The notes: generated by a model not told the origin, from the letters alone. A stretch of 64,000 nt of DNA from Gracilaria domingensis (GCA_022539475.1 VCMS01000160.1:58480-122479); one strand, 5' to 3'; shown: positions 1 to 11,319, counted from the first letter of the stretch. Program-made: numbers and translations.

Positions 1-359
1 ATCGTTGTTTCCAGAGGTGTTCGGAATTGCACCCTGGTTTCACGAGGGGTAACTTCAACAGGGATGTCTTCCATGTCACTTTCTGTTGACATTGTATCTC
101 GCTCCTCTAAGGTACTAGCACCGTTGGAGTCGGAAACGTGAGAAATCGTCGGACGTTCCAAGGAATTTGAGGCAAAAGAATTGTTTGAGATGGAAGCTGC
201 CGAAATCGTTGGGCTTTCCAAGGAACTTAAAGCATTCAAATCGTTTGAGTTTGAAGTTGATGTCTTTGTCGCACTTCTCAAGTGCGCGGAGGCATTTCCT
301 TCAGTGGGGTTCACACTGGACGAAGTCTCAAATTTCGAGGCATAGACATTTGTGTTCAT
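1..359 (-). CDS. 5' end of an unidentified Ser/Thr/Asn-rich protein (runs off the left edge)
   Basis: Reading leftwards from an ATG at 359 the minus strand is open for all 119 codons to the window edge. An in-frame stop lies 8 codons upstream, so 359 is the first possible start. The encoded N-terminus is rich in Ser, Thr and Asn, with an acidic patch near residues 85-105. It has no signal peptide or membrane helix and looks disordered. No domain is recognisable in this fragment. A TATATAT stretch at about 619-630 could serve as a distant promoter. A disordered N-terminus of a larger protein is likely, but a chance ORF cannot be excluded. Confidence 0.45.
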   Translation of the reverse strand, partial: MNTNVYASKFETSSSVNPTEGNASAHLRSATKTSTSNSNDLNALSSLESPTISAASISNNSFASNSLERPTISHVSDSNGASTLEERDTMSTESDMEDIPVEVTPRETRVQFRTPLETT

Positions 360-1033
360 TGTGGTACGCTTCACTATGGGTATTCAACGGCGATGAATGT
401 GCAATAGTGCATAGGATTGAAGCCACCGGGTCAGTTGGTCGGGCTCTGCAGTTCACCGTTTTGCTTTTGTTGTCATTCATTAACTGATAATGCAAAGAAT
501 AATGGAGTGAACCCATGTGCTGGACGAGCGGAGGAAGTGACCTGGAGTCCCTTTTTTGATATGGCAATGTACTGAGATGGCTTCCATGACCTGGTGTTAA
601 TCGGAGATGAGGGCTATGATATATATTATGCAACGTAATATTAGACGGTATCATCCAGACACGGCAGGCCATCGTTGCGATCTCATGATCGTTTGCACAT
701 GTATCCTTTAGGATTTCCCTAAGGATGCACGTGAGGTTAACCTCTACCGCACGTCTATAAAAAGACTAGCGGTTTTTAAGAAGGGCATGCATCTGTAAGG
801 GTCGTGAAGAATTAATTCTTAACGCCGCGGAAGAGAACTCGTATGATCCGTACCGTCGGCAACTGGAGCTTCCGTTCGACATGACATGTACAAACATTGT
901 TTGCTGGCGCGACAACGATCATGCCCCAAACTGCTTGCCGACGGTGCTCCGCCTGAGCGCGACGTGACTCACGACTAGTCGCTGAAGTCACGGCGCGCAC
1001 ACGCGGCGAACGCGTGTGTGTAGCAGAATAATT

Positions 1034-1136
1034 CACACGTGTGCCAAAATGATTATATATAAGACGGTCTATCTGTCACGAGCAGATAGGGCTCACGGGA
1101 GCCTGAGGGTTCTGCTGGTTAACCTGTTTAAACAGG
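1034..1136. repeat. Cluster of four short palindromes
   Basis: Four palindromes follow one another: CACACGTGTG (1034-1043), CTATCTG/CAGATAG (1069-1075 and 1083-1089), GGCTC/GAGCC (1090-1094 and 1099-1103) and CCTGTTTAAACAGG (1123-1136). A TATA-like TATATATAAG sits inside the cluster near 1053-1062. Stems of 5-7 bp are common by chance; the clustering is the notable part. Confidence 0.5.
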
Positions 1137-1594
1137 AGTGTCAAGGATTATAATGTCAAGGTAAACTTTAACCTTACCTGCTTCTACAATCTTTGAAAAG
1201 CCCGTCCGCAAAAATGTGTTTGGGGCAAGTGTACAATGCTTTACCAAGATTAAAGGCGCGGGTCTAGAGTTAATTTTACGAAGAAAGCGCACTTGAGATT
1301 CATCAATGCTCCCGAAACATTTGGAATGATCAACACAAGTCGTCAGTATGAACACGATCACAAATTCACTGCCACGTTCCGTAATCAATAGTAGATCTGT
1401 GTTCGAGATCTTTGACACGATTCGACATCGGCCAAAACTCCCCCTAGTGGAAGAATAGTATTAATTTCAAGACTGCTAGGCTAGACACAAGATGTCGCAG
1501 AGTGTAAAAGGGTCTTCACGTTCTTCTGCGGCAGGTTCTACAAACTTGTCAAAGCCCTTCTATTCAATCCTGAGTACTCTCCATACTGCCGATC

Positions 1595-2503
1595 ATGTAC
1601 TGCATCTTATCTGTACTGAGCATCGTTCTTCACATCTCATGGGTGTCAGCAGGCTCTTTCTTCTCTGCTGATGGGCATGTGTCACACGGAATCAACACTT
1701 TCAACGACAAGCCGTTAGTTGACCTTGGTTCTTCGTCGAGCATATTTTCCTCCTTCGGTCGTATCTATGAGATTGGTGTGGTGAATGAGGACGGGACTAA
1801 CGCGTCCGTTATCACAGAGCGGACACCTTTGTCTTCGCTAATGGCCACCATAGATGCCTTCGAATATCAAACTTCTCTCGGCTTCCCTGCAGGAGTAGGA
1901 CCGTTCAATATCCCAGTTGCCGAAGCACCTGCATTGACCATTTTGTCGCAGGGCCTCAATGACCGAGTCCCTCCACCTTCATTTGCCGATTCGTCAGATC
2001 CGTCTGTGATTGCCTTGCCCTATCTTTCTCGCGAAAGCGACGACCAAATAACTCTGGGTGACTGGAATAGAATGTCGACCCGAATCGTCGGCAAATGTTT
2101 CAACGACAGTGCAAAAGTGAAAGTTTTTGTTAAGAATGCGTTGCCGAACGGTCTGTACACTCTTTGGGATGTAGGAGTGACGGATCCTCTCACACCAGAA
2201 GAAGGACTTTCAGCTGGACCATTTGGTGGTCTGCCCAACGTTATCGTCACGAATCAACGTGGTTATGGATCGATAATGCGCCATCTCAACTACTGCCCAG
2301 TCAACAAATGTCCCGGGTCAAAGCGATGCACACTATACGTCAGTCTCTTCTACCATTTCGACCATATGGTGTATGGAGGGTCACCTGTGCTCGATTTCGC
2401 CGGACAAGCAGTTGGCCATGCTGCTGCGAATCAGATACAGATCTTCTTGAACGGTGAAATCTTGATTCCTCCACAGAATCCATTCTTCGACAGATTCAAA
2501 TGA
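1595..2503 (+). CDS. Secreted protein of unknown function, 302 aa
   Basis: An intact intronless ORF starts at ATG 1595. Residues 1-19 form a typical signal peptide (short polar start, hydrophobic core, small residues before the predicted cut at VSA/G). The mature part is mostly hydrophilic with alternating Gly, Pro and hydrophobic residues, as in an all-beta extracellular domain. Four Cys cluster late in the chain: YCPVNKCPG near residue 230, then RC, plus GKC near 165. No membrane anchor or GPI-like tail is visible. I do not recognise the family. Secretion to the cell wall or matrix is inference from the signal peptide. The nearest genes are unrelated and it shows no operon-like link to them. 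Confidence 0.75.
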   Translation: MYCILSVLSIVLHISWVSAGSFFSADGHVSHGINTFNDKPLVDLGSSSSIFSSFGRIYEIGVVNEDGTNASVITERTPLSSLMATIDAFEYQTSLGFPAGVGPFNIPVAEAPALTILSQGLNDRVPPPSFADSSDPSVIALPYLSRESDDQITLGDWNRMSTRIVGKCFNDSAKVKVFVKNALPNGLYTLWDVGVTDPLTPEEGLSAGPFGGLPNVIVTNQRGYGSIMRHLNYCPVNKCPGSKRCTLYVSLFYHFDHMVYGGSPVLDFAGQAVGHAAANQIQIFLNGEILIPPQNPFFDRFK

Positions 2504-4709
2504 GAGGCCCCCGTGCTTGTCTTGAGGTAGAATGATCATATCAATTGAACGCAAACTAGTCTAGTAAGTATGCTGTCTGCAAACGCTGAAGGCAATGCCT
2601 CGCGAACTTGTTTGAGGAGCAGCGTTCAAGTAAAGAGTACGTGAGAAGAGTCACTTGTAGATAAGAGTTACTTGTAGAGTTTTCAGCACGAAACTTACGT
2701 TGACTTCATTTGCGGAAACTGTATGATGCTGTGCGTGTGCAGCGCACAGTGTGCACCGAGGGCCGTTCTGAACTAAGGCATGCAGAACAATGTTCTGATC
2801 TGCACAATGATGTCGGAACGTATCTGACTTCTTGTTCTTTTGGGCAACCCCCCAATGTAAAGTTAGTCGTATGGCTTTCGTAGATTTAAAGCAAGTGTTG
2901 GCGCCAACACTTCTTAAGGGCATACCTGTGGCGAGAAAGATTCTTTCAGAAACTCTCTGCAGCCAGTTCTAGTTAAAAGTATTGTGCTCTTAAATATGAG
3001 AGAGAGAGAGATTCATAGCTGTAATTAAGAAGGATAAACGCTAACGCTTCCTTCGTGATTCAAGGCAAATCGATCAAGTAGCTGCGAACTTAAGATCTCG
3101 AGCCTATCTCTGGCACAGCAGATTATTCGTAGGTCAGATACAGCTACACGTAATAGGGCAATCCTTTTGACTTCCCAGCTCTATTTCTCTCCTAAAGCTC
3201 TTACCCTCCAAGTTAAAAAAGGTAAGGCCAGCATTCGCGTGTAGGCTGTGAAGACACATAGTCATAAAAAATGGCTACTCGGCTAATTCTGAACTAGAAC
3301 TGCACTATCACGGATGCGATAGATGAAAGCGTGACACATGAAACATGTACGTGCAAAGGCCGTTTTGCAAGACAACATGACACAACAGGGCAGAATTCAA
3401 ACTTGGATCATTTCGTCAGAGAAACTACATTGGCACACTTGCACGACACCCGTGTCGTGATAGGGTCACCATTCACCATCGGAACTCACTCGGTACACAC
3501 TTCATAATCTTGTCGATCCGATGACAAGCTTCTTTCGACATGTTCTTCGCCAATATGATACGGGCTAGATTGTCCCATAATCATGAAGAAGATGTCAGTC
3601 GCTCGCGAATCAGTCCCTGCTCCCAGATGCCAGTTCTTCTCATGCTCGTAAGCTGGATGTCAGTTGGTAGAGTTGCCCTCCATGACAGAAGATGTGTACT
3701 CTGGAACATCGGCATGGCAGGTTCGAAGACGATGTACAGTGTTGATTCAACACTGTTGAATCTCGCCGCCTTCCGCATTCCACACTGGTCGCCCTCTAAG
3801 CGAAGGTGCGTCACAGTACATGGTTGTGCCCGTCCATATATGAAGGCACACACATCATTCACCATCAGAGAAGCACGCATCGACGCCATCGCTAAGCGAA
3901 GGGGTCGATGCGTGGTTCGTACTCAAGAACCATTCGCACCACCTGTACGTTGAGTGATAAGCAGGCATGACGGCGCCAATCGATGTTACCAAAGCCCTAT
4001 GAAGCACCACTTTCTTTCAATATCCCGATCCAGAGGTGGACAGAATCGTCTTCATCGTCATCTCCTTCGCTCGTCAAGGGTAAGAGTCCTCTCAAAATGG
4101 TATGAGAAATCCAACACGTATGTAGTGAGTACTGAAAAAGTGTCATCGCAATGGTTGGAAATTCTTCCATGCTCACCCCCTGGCATAATTACTGGACACG
4201 AGGGGATGAAGCTTAAAGACATGAACTGGAGCCGGCAAGTTGTACACCTCGAAAAACTCGGCAGTGACTGATTCGAAACCTAACTGGCTCCAATTCATTC
4301 GCAGCTGAAACTTGACGCCTCCAAAAATGGTCCTGTTCCCGTTTTGCCCTATAGCAAAAACAGTGGTGCTGACTCTGGTATGCAGGTGCAGAGCGATTTC
4401 TGATTCCGAAGAGAGCGCAAGAACAAAATGTCGTTGAAATCACAGAGATCGTTTCCGGAGGTCAGACGGTGGTGCGCAGCCACAGATTGTTTGCTTTCGA
4501 CAATGAGGAAAAACGCGTTCTTGGATTTTGCTGGTACACGGTTCGCGACGTAGCGGGTAGCAATCTGGTGTTGACGCTCGTGGCCAGGTGATCGATTCGT
4601 CTGTTGGACGAAAGCGAACGAAAGATTGTGAAAGATGTCCGCATAGCAAGCGTAGAGACTACACAAAGTTTGGATGAACGCAAGGATACAGCCCGCGCCG
4701 CGGCGCAGC
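2504..4709. other. Intergenic, no supported gene
   Basis: Only short overlapping ORFs are present. The longest is 137 codons at 3540-3953 (+), with a 102-codon ORF opposite at 3581-3889 (-). Neither has a recognisable domain or codon pattern. A short (GA)n run lies at about 2999-3012. Confidence 0.5.
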
Positions 4710-4914
4710 CCAAACAAAAGTTTGTGCTTTGCACAATCCAGAATCGCAGCGCACAAACTTTTGTTTGGCGCAGTGCATATTGTGCAAGCATTGCTTCACT
4801 CTGTAAGACTGGTACACGTATCTCGCAAGATTTCAATTTCAATTTTCTGTACGTGTACACCCCCCAGAACACTACGTGTACTACACGGACCGTGTACACG
4901 GCGTGTAGTACGCT
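4710..4914. repeat. Strong inverted repeat plus GTAC-rich palindromes
   Basis: A perfect 18-bp inverted repeat pairs 4710-4727 with 4751-4768 across a 23-nt loop; the left arm begins CCAAACAAAAG. It is followed by GTACACGTA (4812-4820) pairing with TACGTGTAC (4850-4858), then ACACGG-a-CCGTGT nested inside CTACACG/CGTGTAG at about 4882-4910. As RNA, the first pair would form a 59-nt hairpin in either orientation. No coding function is evident. Confidence 0.7.
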
Positions 4915-5322
4915 GTTGCTCGAGCCAGATTGACTCGTCGAGCAGCATTGCGAAGAACTTTTGGCGCCGAATCTTCCTCTTCCCCCGCTTGTCGGCTTCA
5001 AGGAAGCAGTATACCGTGTAACTGCCTGCACCATCATTTGTTTGCCAACAGTGGACGGTGTTTGAGTCATGTTACCCAAAACAGCCTGAGAAGACCTCTC
5101 GCGTCAGCACAAGAAGGGCTTTGTGGTCGTCTGCGCCACTGGATTTTACCACATCATGATACGGTATGCAACTGCTCTCTATGGATTGGAAGCGAAACGA
5201 TAAATAGTGTAGCAACAGTACAACGAGAGATTTCGATATCTCTACTTGAAAATTTACGTTTTTCTCTGGCTAATCAACAAAGAGTTCTCGTGATCCAGAA
5301 CCAAAACATCCTTTGGCTGCCC

Positions 5323-6816
5323 CTAACACTCATCATCAACATCATCTACAGCAGTTCGTCGATCGACCACCTTGCAATCTCTTGTGAAATTCGCCACTTC
5401 CGCAACGCATTCCTCAGCGGACAAATCACGACTGCCAATAAAGAGCTGCTGCAATGTAGCGATAGTCAAAGGCTTTGCGTTGCCATTCAACGAACTAACC
5501 TTCTCGCTGAATTCATTCACAATTTGATCATCTGCATCGGTGTAAAACAATCTGAACAGCACTTCTAGTTGCTTCTTCGACGGCGGCGAGAATCGAAACT
5601 GCTTATCCACGCGTCCACCCCGAATGAGAGCGGGATCAAGTTGATCGACATGATTCGTAGTCATGATAGTCACTAACCCTTCTGTGCTGGTAACTCCATC
5701 CAATGCATTTAGCAATCCAGAAAACGTAACAGGAGCTTTTGTGGCACTTGATCGGTCTGATTTGAAAAGAGCGTCTGCGTCCTCCAGAACCAGGAGTGAA
5801 TACGAAGGCACAGCATCAAGAGCATCCAGCAGCGTCTGATTACTGAAATTCTCATTAGTCATGGAGAGGAAATAGCATGGAAGTGAAAACTTCCCAGCCA
5901 CCACTCGGATGGTGCTTGTTTTCCCTGTACCCGGAGGGCCTTCAAACAAATAGCTTCGACGATAAGGCAAACCATGTTCGATGTACCAGCTCTTAGATTT
6001 TGGATGAAGAAATGACTCAAGATCTTTAACGAGTCCTTCCATAATCCCATCCCCTAATACAACGGAGTCCATTGGACGTGCTCGCCGAGCACCTTGTTCA
6101 AACCATCTGCCAGAACCACAATTATCAGATTTGAAACGATGTAAGTTGTACATTTTGCCTTGATGATCAGGGTTCGTTCGATCATACTTCCATTGCATTA
6201 CTCCGGACAAAAACTGCTTGAGAGCTTCATCTCCGTCAGATGTCGATATTCGAATTACATGCAGAGTTTCCATGCAGTCATACCCTTTCCGCGGGGCGCC
6301 CATTTCGTAGTGCATGACATGTAGAGTGATAGAGTCTCCCAAATCTTCCGTCAATTTGTACGGGGATTGGTTGTATCTCTCCAAAAGCAAATCTGGAATA
6401 AGATGTCTTGGAGGGGGCCAGCGAACTAGGGTCGAGCCAATATCCATTAAAAGGTTTGGTGACGGAACATTCGCGCGTCGAGCATCAGGGAGGATGTACT
6501 CTGGCGGGTGATGGTCCGGAGAGTCGTCCTCATCGCAACTGTCATAGTCATCTTCACGTCCTGTTCCAAACGGATCTGCGGGGCTGACGAAAAACGAACG
6601 TGCTGCGTTCCCGCTAAACTCCTTCGGACAAAGAGCGGCGTACTCAAGAATGGGACAGAACAGCTTTCGGATGTCATGAGTAATAGTGCATGAGCTAATT
6701 CGATCGAGAGGGGCGTCTAGAGCATGCTGAACACATTTGAAGTGCTCCTCGGGAAAATGAGTGAGCGTGGCTTGCGGAACACCACTGAAGGAAAGTGGGG
6801 ACGGGTCTGGAGCCAT
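5323..6816 (-). CDS. BCS1-like AAA+ ATPase, 497 aa
   Basis: An intact intronless ORF starts at 6816. The C-terminal half is an AAA+ module: Walker A GPPGTGKTS (293-301), Walker B LLVLEDADAL (341-350), sensor-1 region MTTNH (385-389) and RGGRVD arginine-finger region (399-404). Spacing and the phrase TTNHVDQLDPALIRGGRVD match the BCS1 branch. Mitochondrial BCS1 translocates the folded Rieske iron-sulphur protein during complex III assembly. This protein lacks the usual single membrane helix at its N-terminus and carries an acidic linker (88-102), so it is more likely a paralogue with another substrate, as in plant AATP1-type proteins. Walker B has Asp-Ala-Asp where BCS1 often has Asp-Ile-Asp. 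A TATA box lies about 55 bp upstream of the start. Confidence 0.88.
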   Translation of the reverse strand: MAPDPSPLSFSGVPQATLTHFPEEHFKCVQHALDAPLDRISSCTITHDIRKLFCPILEYAALCPKEFSGNAARSFFVSPADPFGTGREDDYDSCDEDDSPDHHPPEYILPDARRANVPSPNLLMDIGSTLVRWPPPRHLIPDLLLERYNQSPYKLTEDLGDSITLHVMHYEMGAPRKGYDCMETLHVIRISTSDGDEALKQFLSGVMQWKYDRTNPDHQGKMYNLHRFKSDNCGSGRWFEQGARRARPMDSVVLGDGIMEGLVKDLESFLHPKSKSWYIEHGLPYRRSYLFEGPPGTGKTSTIRVVAGKFSLPCYFLSMTNENFSNQTLLDALDAVPSYSLLVLEDADALFKSDRSSATKAPVTFSGLLNALDGVTSTEGLVTIMTTNHVDQLDPALIRGGRVDKQFRFSPPSKKQLEVLFRLFYTDADDQIVNEFSEKVSSLNGNAKPLTIATLQQLFIGSRDLSAEECVAEVANFTRDCKVVDRRTAVDDVDDEC

Positions 6817-6870
6817 CTCAACTGGAAGGGTAATATTCAGGGAAATGGTGGCTCTGAGAGGAGCGCTTCC

Positions 6871-6878
6871 CTTTTATA
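6871..6878 (-). promoter_or_regulatory. TATA box of the BCS1-like gene
   Basis: TATAAAAG read on the minus strand, 55 bp before the ATG at 6816. This leaves a very short 5' UTR if transcription begins 25-30 bp downstream. Confidence 0.6.
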
Positions 6879-8286
6879 CACACGCAGGATGCAAAGGATC
6901 TTCAGTTTCCGGCATATGATGTCCAGTACCAAAGTGGAATCCTGTCACCCTTTTCCCTCCACACCCTGTAGGTATACCCCGCGAGTCGCCAGGTAGCTAT
7001 TTGCCTCCAAGGACCGTCGAGCCATCAGAGATGAGTTCTCCTAAGTTCCTTCATCTTAACACGTTATGCTTACAGTCTATGCATCATTCAGTTGACGGTG
7101 GTACTCTTGATTCTACACTTGTAATGACGAAGCACGCGAGGTACCAAAGGTGCGACGGTACCATTCTCTTCCAAAGTCTTCAAACAGCTCGAGGCTGTCC
7201 AAGCTCTTCAGAAACATGAGATAGATAACTAGATATCACGGAGGATCATCGCATGATGCCGCCTGCAAGGCGCGTTCTGGTGAAGATTATTACATGTGAA
7301 TAGTGCACACTACGACGGTACAGCACCTTTTTGTTCGTGTACAAAGGTATCCTTAAGATACCACCGGTAAGGATACCGACGGTTGCAGTTGTCCCTGTGC
7401 TCACTCCATTCACATTTGAGGAAGGCCATCGTTATACCTTTGGTACCGTCGTACCTTTGTATAGGGAAGATGCTCTTGACCAGGGACGCAGGAAGCGGGT
7501 CAACAGTCTCGTCAAGGCCCATTTCAGAGCTGGTGAACTTCCTCATGACCCTGATCGCACGAAGAGCAGCGTGACGAGTTTCGGCAAAATTGCCAGCAGC
7601 CCACACTTCGCCCTGAGGGCGCGGCACCGCCCTCACACACCCTCAAAACTCCCCGAGCACGCCAGTCGCCCCCACATCGCCACGTGCTTTTCCCCGTTCT
7701 TGTCTGCGCTCACCCGTGCTCAATCTTGTTCACCGTGCGACTAACATAGTGCCCTTGGTTCAACTCAGTGGCGTCACATACCAACAGATCCCCATCCTCA
7801 ACCTCATCTCCAGCGCTTTCTCGCCCTTCTCGCGTTCTGCTCGAGCGCAGAAGTGTCACCAAAACGCTTACGCTATGCCCACAAAATCTGCAAGCGCTCG
7901 CTCGATGTGTTCGTTTTCTTCTCGTCTGTGCCCAGCATGAGGGTTATCCTGTAGAAGCTCCCGAAGTTGCCCGGCTTAGAGCACCCCGCGCGAGGAAAAA
8001 TCACCGTGCGTCCAGCAGTAAGCAACCCCATAACGGGGCAGGAGAACATGGTGGCAATGCTCCCACGCGTGCCGCCGTGGAGCTGAGCAATTCACCATGA
8101 AGCTAGAGCTCGAGAGAGACGACAAACAGCTTGTGATAATAGTGATGCTGTGAGAACAGCACATGACCCAGATACGCAGTGCTCTTTGATGGTCACGGAG
8201 GACGAGGAATCACAACTTCATCGACCCATGGAGAAGGAGTCGCGTTGGAATCCGCGAACGTGACGGCGTGCCGCGTCTGCGTGTGA
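6879..8286. other. Intergenic, no supported gene; palindromes at 7346-7463
   Basis: Several overlapping ORFs of 60-137 codons exist on both strands, none with a recognisable domain. Within it GGTATCCTTA (7346-7355) pairs perfectly with TAAGGATACC (7368-7377). A second nested hairpin spans 7433-7463, with TATAC/GTATA outside and GGTAC/GTACC inside. Confidence 0.5.
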
Positions 8287-8738
8287 AGCACTACCGACTC
8301 AGAGCTCCCATGCTCCAATTCGAATGTCACGGGCATCGATCTGGCGGACCATTTCTTCAATGTGTGTATCACGAGAGCAGCAGCACCAACGACGCGACCG
8401 CGGGGCAAGACTTTCAATGTCAGGAATTCTTCAAGAATGCACGCCGCGTGCTGCCTTGGAGCAGAATTGCCAGGTATTGCGCGCATTGGCGCCACGACGT
8501 GAACATGAAACGAGGTTAATGTGTTTACCATTAGTGATGACGTTATGGAATTGGCGCCGTCGCGATCGACCTGGCATTGGATAGCAACTACTCGAAGCGA
8601 GAGATTCCGGGGGTTGCGACTGGCGCCATGAATGAGCTTGGATTCGATGCGAGCATCAGGCTCAAGGAGATTGCGGATGATGCCAACGTGATCAAACGGA
8701 CTACCAGCACGAACGCTTGGCGTCGAAAGGTGCAGTGA
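8287..8738 (+). pseudogene. Possible degraded TFIIB-like cyclin-repeat fragment
   Basis: Two open stretches in different frames are separated by stops. 8541-8738 reads through PGVATGAM and RLKEIADDANVIKRTT, which resembles the end of a TFIIB/TFB cyclin repeat (the family pattern is roughly KEIA-x-x-A-x-V-T-x-x-T-I-R). 8287-8502 contains RPRGK and HAACC and could be the decayed first repeat. There is no ATG in a suitable place, the two halves are out of frame and no zinc ribbon is convincing. If genuine this is a relic of a transcription factor gene. Chance resemblance remains possible, since only about 20 residues carry the signal. Confidence 0.3.
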
Positions 8739-8829
8739 CCGAAGGTAAGGACAGAAGGCTACCGGCAGTATCTACGACAGTATCGAAGGCACCTTAAGCA
8801 GAAGCCTGGACGTCTCAAAAAGCATTGGG

Positions 8830-8898
8830 AATCCCATGATGGGATCGATGAAGACCTCGAGTGTTGCATAGAGTTACAACAACTCGAGGTCTTCATCG
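8830..8898. repeat. Nested hairpins with a 16-bp perfect stem
   Basis: ATCCCATGATGGGAT (8830-8844) is a palindrome around one central base. It is followed directly by CGATGAAGACCTCGAG (8846-8861), which pairs perfectly with 8883-8898 across a 21-nt loop. With one bulge the stem extends by a further 5 bp (TGTTG/CAACA). No ORF crosses it usefully. Confidence 0.7.
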
Positions 8899-10116
8899 TT
8901 ATCGTTATTTTTATTTTTTCTTCAGAATTTGTAGTTTCGCTTGTTGAGACAAAGGGCACTGCCGTCTTGCATTGTTGCCCTGCCTTCGTATAGGAATGGC
9001 ACAATGTGTCATTTTGAAGCTGGCTGTCGCAGCAACAATACGGGCTGAAGCATAATTGTTGCGGCTATGCTGCTCTTTCTTTCACCAGCTTCCCTGAATG
9101 TTATTCAAGGCTACCTGTTGGAAAAGAATCCCTCGTTGTGTTTGCTGAAGAGGAACAAATCTAACCCAAGAATGGAAAGTGAAAAGGGTCCCACTACGGA
9201 AAAGGCGGAATAAGGGCCGAAACTAGTCGATCCATCGACGGAGGGCCGTAGCTGCAAGCCGTCAAGCCAACGATGCTGAATTGCAGAGAAATTTCTTAGA
9301 ATGTCAGTTCGCCCTCACTTGATATTTCGATGTTGAAAGAATGAAGGCCGAAGAAAGACTTCACGGGCCAAGCTCGGAACACAACGCAATTGTTCACAAG
9401 ATGGATTTATGTTAATGACCATCAGAGTTTACTTGCAGGGTTATAGGAAGATGGTATCTCACTACCACTGCAGCCAAGAAGCGGTTTCGACCTTTGCAAA
9501 AAACTACGCGCTATTGAGAGTGCGTACAACGAATGACGCTTTACAAACAATATTTGGGGGAACCGCCCCTAAGAAAGTAGCCCATTTCATTGTCCAGTCA
9601 CATGGGAAATGAGTTCCACTTCTGAGAATCTTAAAATCATAGGTTCTGATCGACGTGCTTGAAAGCGTGTTCCGTATCAAACCGCAATTTAAAACTCTCT
9701 AAGCTTATGGCAAAAGATAGAGATTATGCCGGGTTGCATCTCGGATGATGTTCTAAGATGTCCTATCAGCACATATTCATGGTTGTCGTGTGTCACTCCG
9801 ATCACATTTCATCACGTTGTTCAAGAGCTCTCTCGTCCAAGATGATATGACACAAACCCATCTTTGGGAGAATAAGGTCTTCTACAAGGTTTACAGTTTG
9901 CCGAAATTGATGTTCCGCTCTCTCTCTGCAGATAAAAGATATCAAATTCCGTGTTGCTACCAAGGGTACCCCGGAAACGGAAACATTTTCTCTTCAATCG
10001 CACACATTTCGGTTCTCAGAATTCATTACAGCGAACATCATGCACAAAGGTACACCAATACCAGTGGGATTTGCTCAATTTCATGCAAAACGAAGGACAT
10101 CAAGAGGACCCGGGAG
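8899..10116. other. Intergenic, nothing recognised
   Basis: Only short ORFs (the longest is 129 codons at 9790-10179, plus strand) without domains, extending into the downstream minisatellite. A T-rich stretch lies at 8898-8930. Confidence 0.45.
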
Positions 10117-10390
10117 GTCGTTAAACTCGTCCCAGCGATTGGCGCACCAATCGCTGTTCCGGACTCAGGAAGTCGGTAAACTCGCATAGGCGCTCGGCAC
10201 ACCGACGCCTCTCCGGACTCGGGAAGTCGCTAAACTCGCCGCGGTAATCGGCGCACCGATCGCCGCTCCGGACTCGGGATGTCGTTAAACTCGCATGGGC
10301 GCTCGGCGCACCGGCGCGCCTCTCCAGACTCGGGAAGTCACTAAAATCGGCCGGACGGTTGGTCTGCTTACCGATCGCCATTGTCGACCT
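10117..10390. repeat. 55-bp tandem repeat, about five units, each with a hairpin
   Basis: The box GTCG-n-TAAACTCG recurs with starts at 10117, 10172, 10226, 10281 and 10337, a period of 54-56 bp. Each unit also carries CTCCGGACTCGGGA or a close variant. The middle of each unit is an inverted repeat around a CGCA or CACA loop. In unit 1 AGCGATTGG (10134-10142) pairs perfectly with CCAATCGCT (10147-10155). Units 2-4 change the stem sequence but keep much of the pairing. The unit length is not a fixed multiple of three and the frames break, so it is unlikely to be coding. Confidence 0.75.
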
Positions 10391-11319
10391 GGGTGGTAAG
10401 TCGTGAAAAGGCCCCCGACTAGCTGCACGCAAGCAGCAGGCCACGAGCTGATCACTGGGAACGATCCTACCGATGTTTTCCCTGGCTTTCCCTCCCCATG
10501 GTGTGATACATCCAACGGAGGCAACCATGTGGCGGTTTTCTACAGGGTTTTTCTTCGTAAAAGCTTTTACGCACATGCCTAGGGTCGAAGAACGATGTGA
10601 AGCGACTGGCTGCTCCTTTGCCTGGTGTCGCCAAGGAAATGAGGACTGAGTGAAGGAGAGCCGTCACAACCTCTTGTACGGCGCAATGAGGTACGTGCAG
10701 AGCGCCTTGCCGTGGTGTACCCCTTAGCCGATGACCTCAAGAGGAAGAAGGAAGAGGTACTACAAAAAGAAGGAGAGATGAAGAGGCTGAATCATCGGTG
10801 ACGAAATGCTCACGCAGACGAGAGAACACTTTAGAGGTTAATGCTTTTGCTGACACAAAGCTCAGTGAGCGTAACACGGTACAAATCAGATTTGTAGTCA
10901 GCAGCTACGTTGATAGGGAAAACATTATAAGTGCTGGGGGTCCTTAGCAAAACCCCACGTGATACGAGCAATAAGCGTATCACGCTCATAATAAAGAAGA
11001 AGAAGAGACATCAAGAGGACCATTATCCCGAAATATTCAACGCCCTAGAGGAAATCGATGCGGAGAAAGTAACTACCTTCGTAGACAACACCAAAGTAGC
11101 CCTCACATGGAACATTTGGTATCTGAAAATAAATACCTCTGTAACCAGATTTGTTCTAAAACTTGGCAGTTGCATTGTTATGACAGCAAATAGTATGTGC
11201 TGCTACAACAACGAGCAAAATTGTTCCACCAAAGTGTGCTTTTCTCACAATCGATGAGATGGTGAGTTTCACTCACTTGTTGGCTCGCTAGCATCTGAAG
11301 AAGAATTAATATTGAAGGA

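Noticed and set aside
3540..3953. 137-codon ORF as a gene
   Set aside because: Overlapped by an equally open minus-strand frame, with no domain, signal or paralogue.
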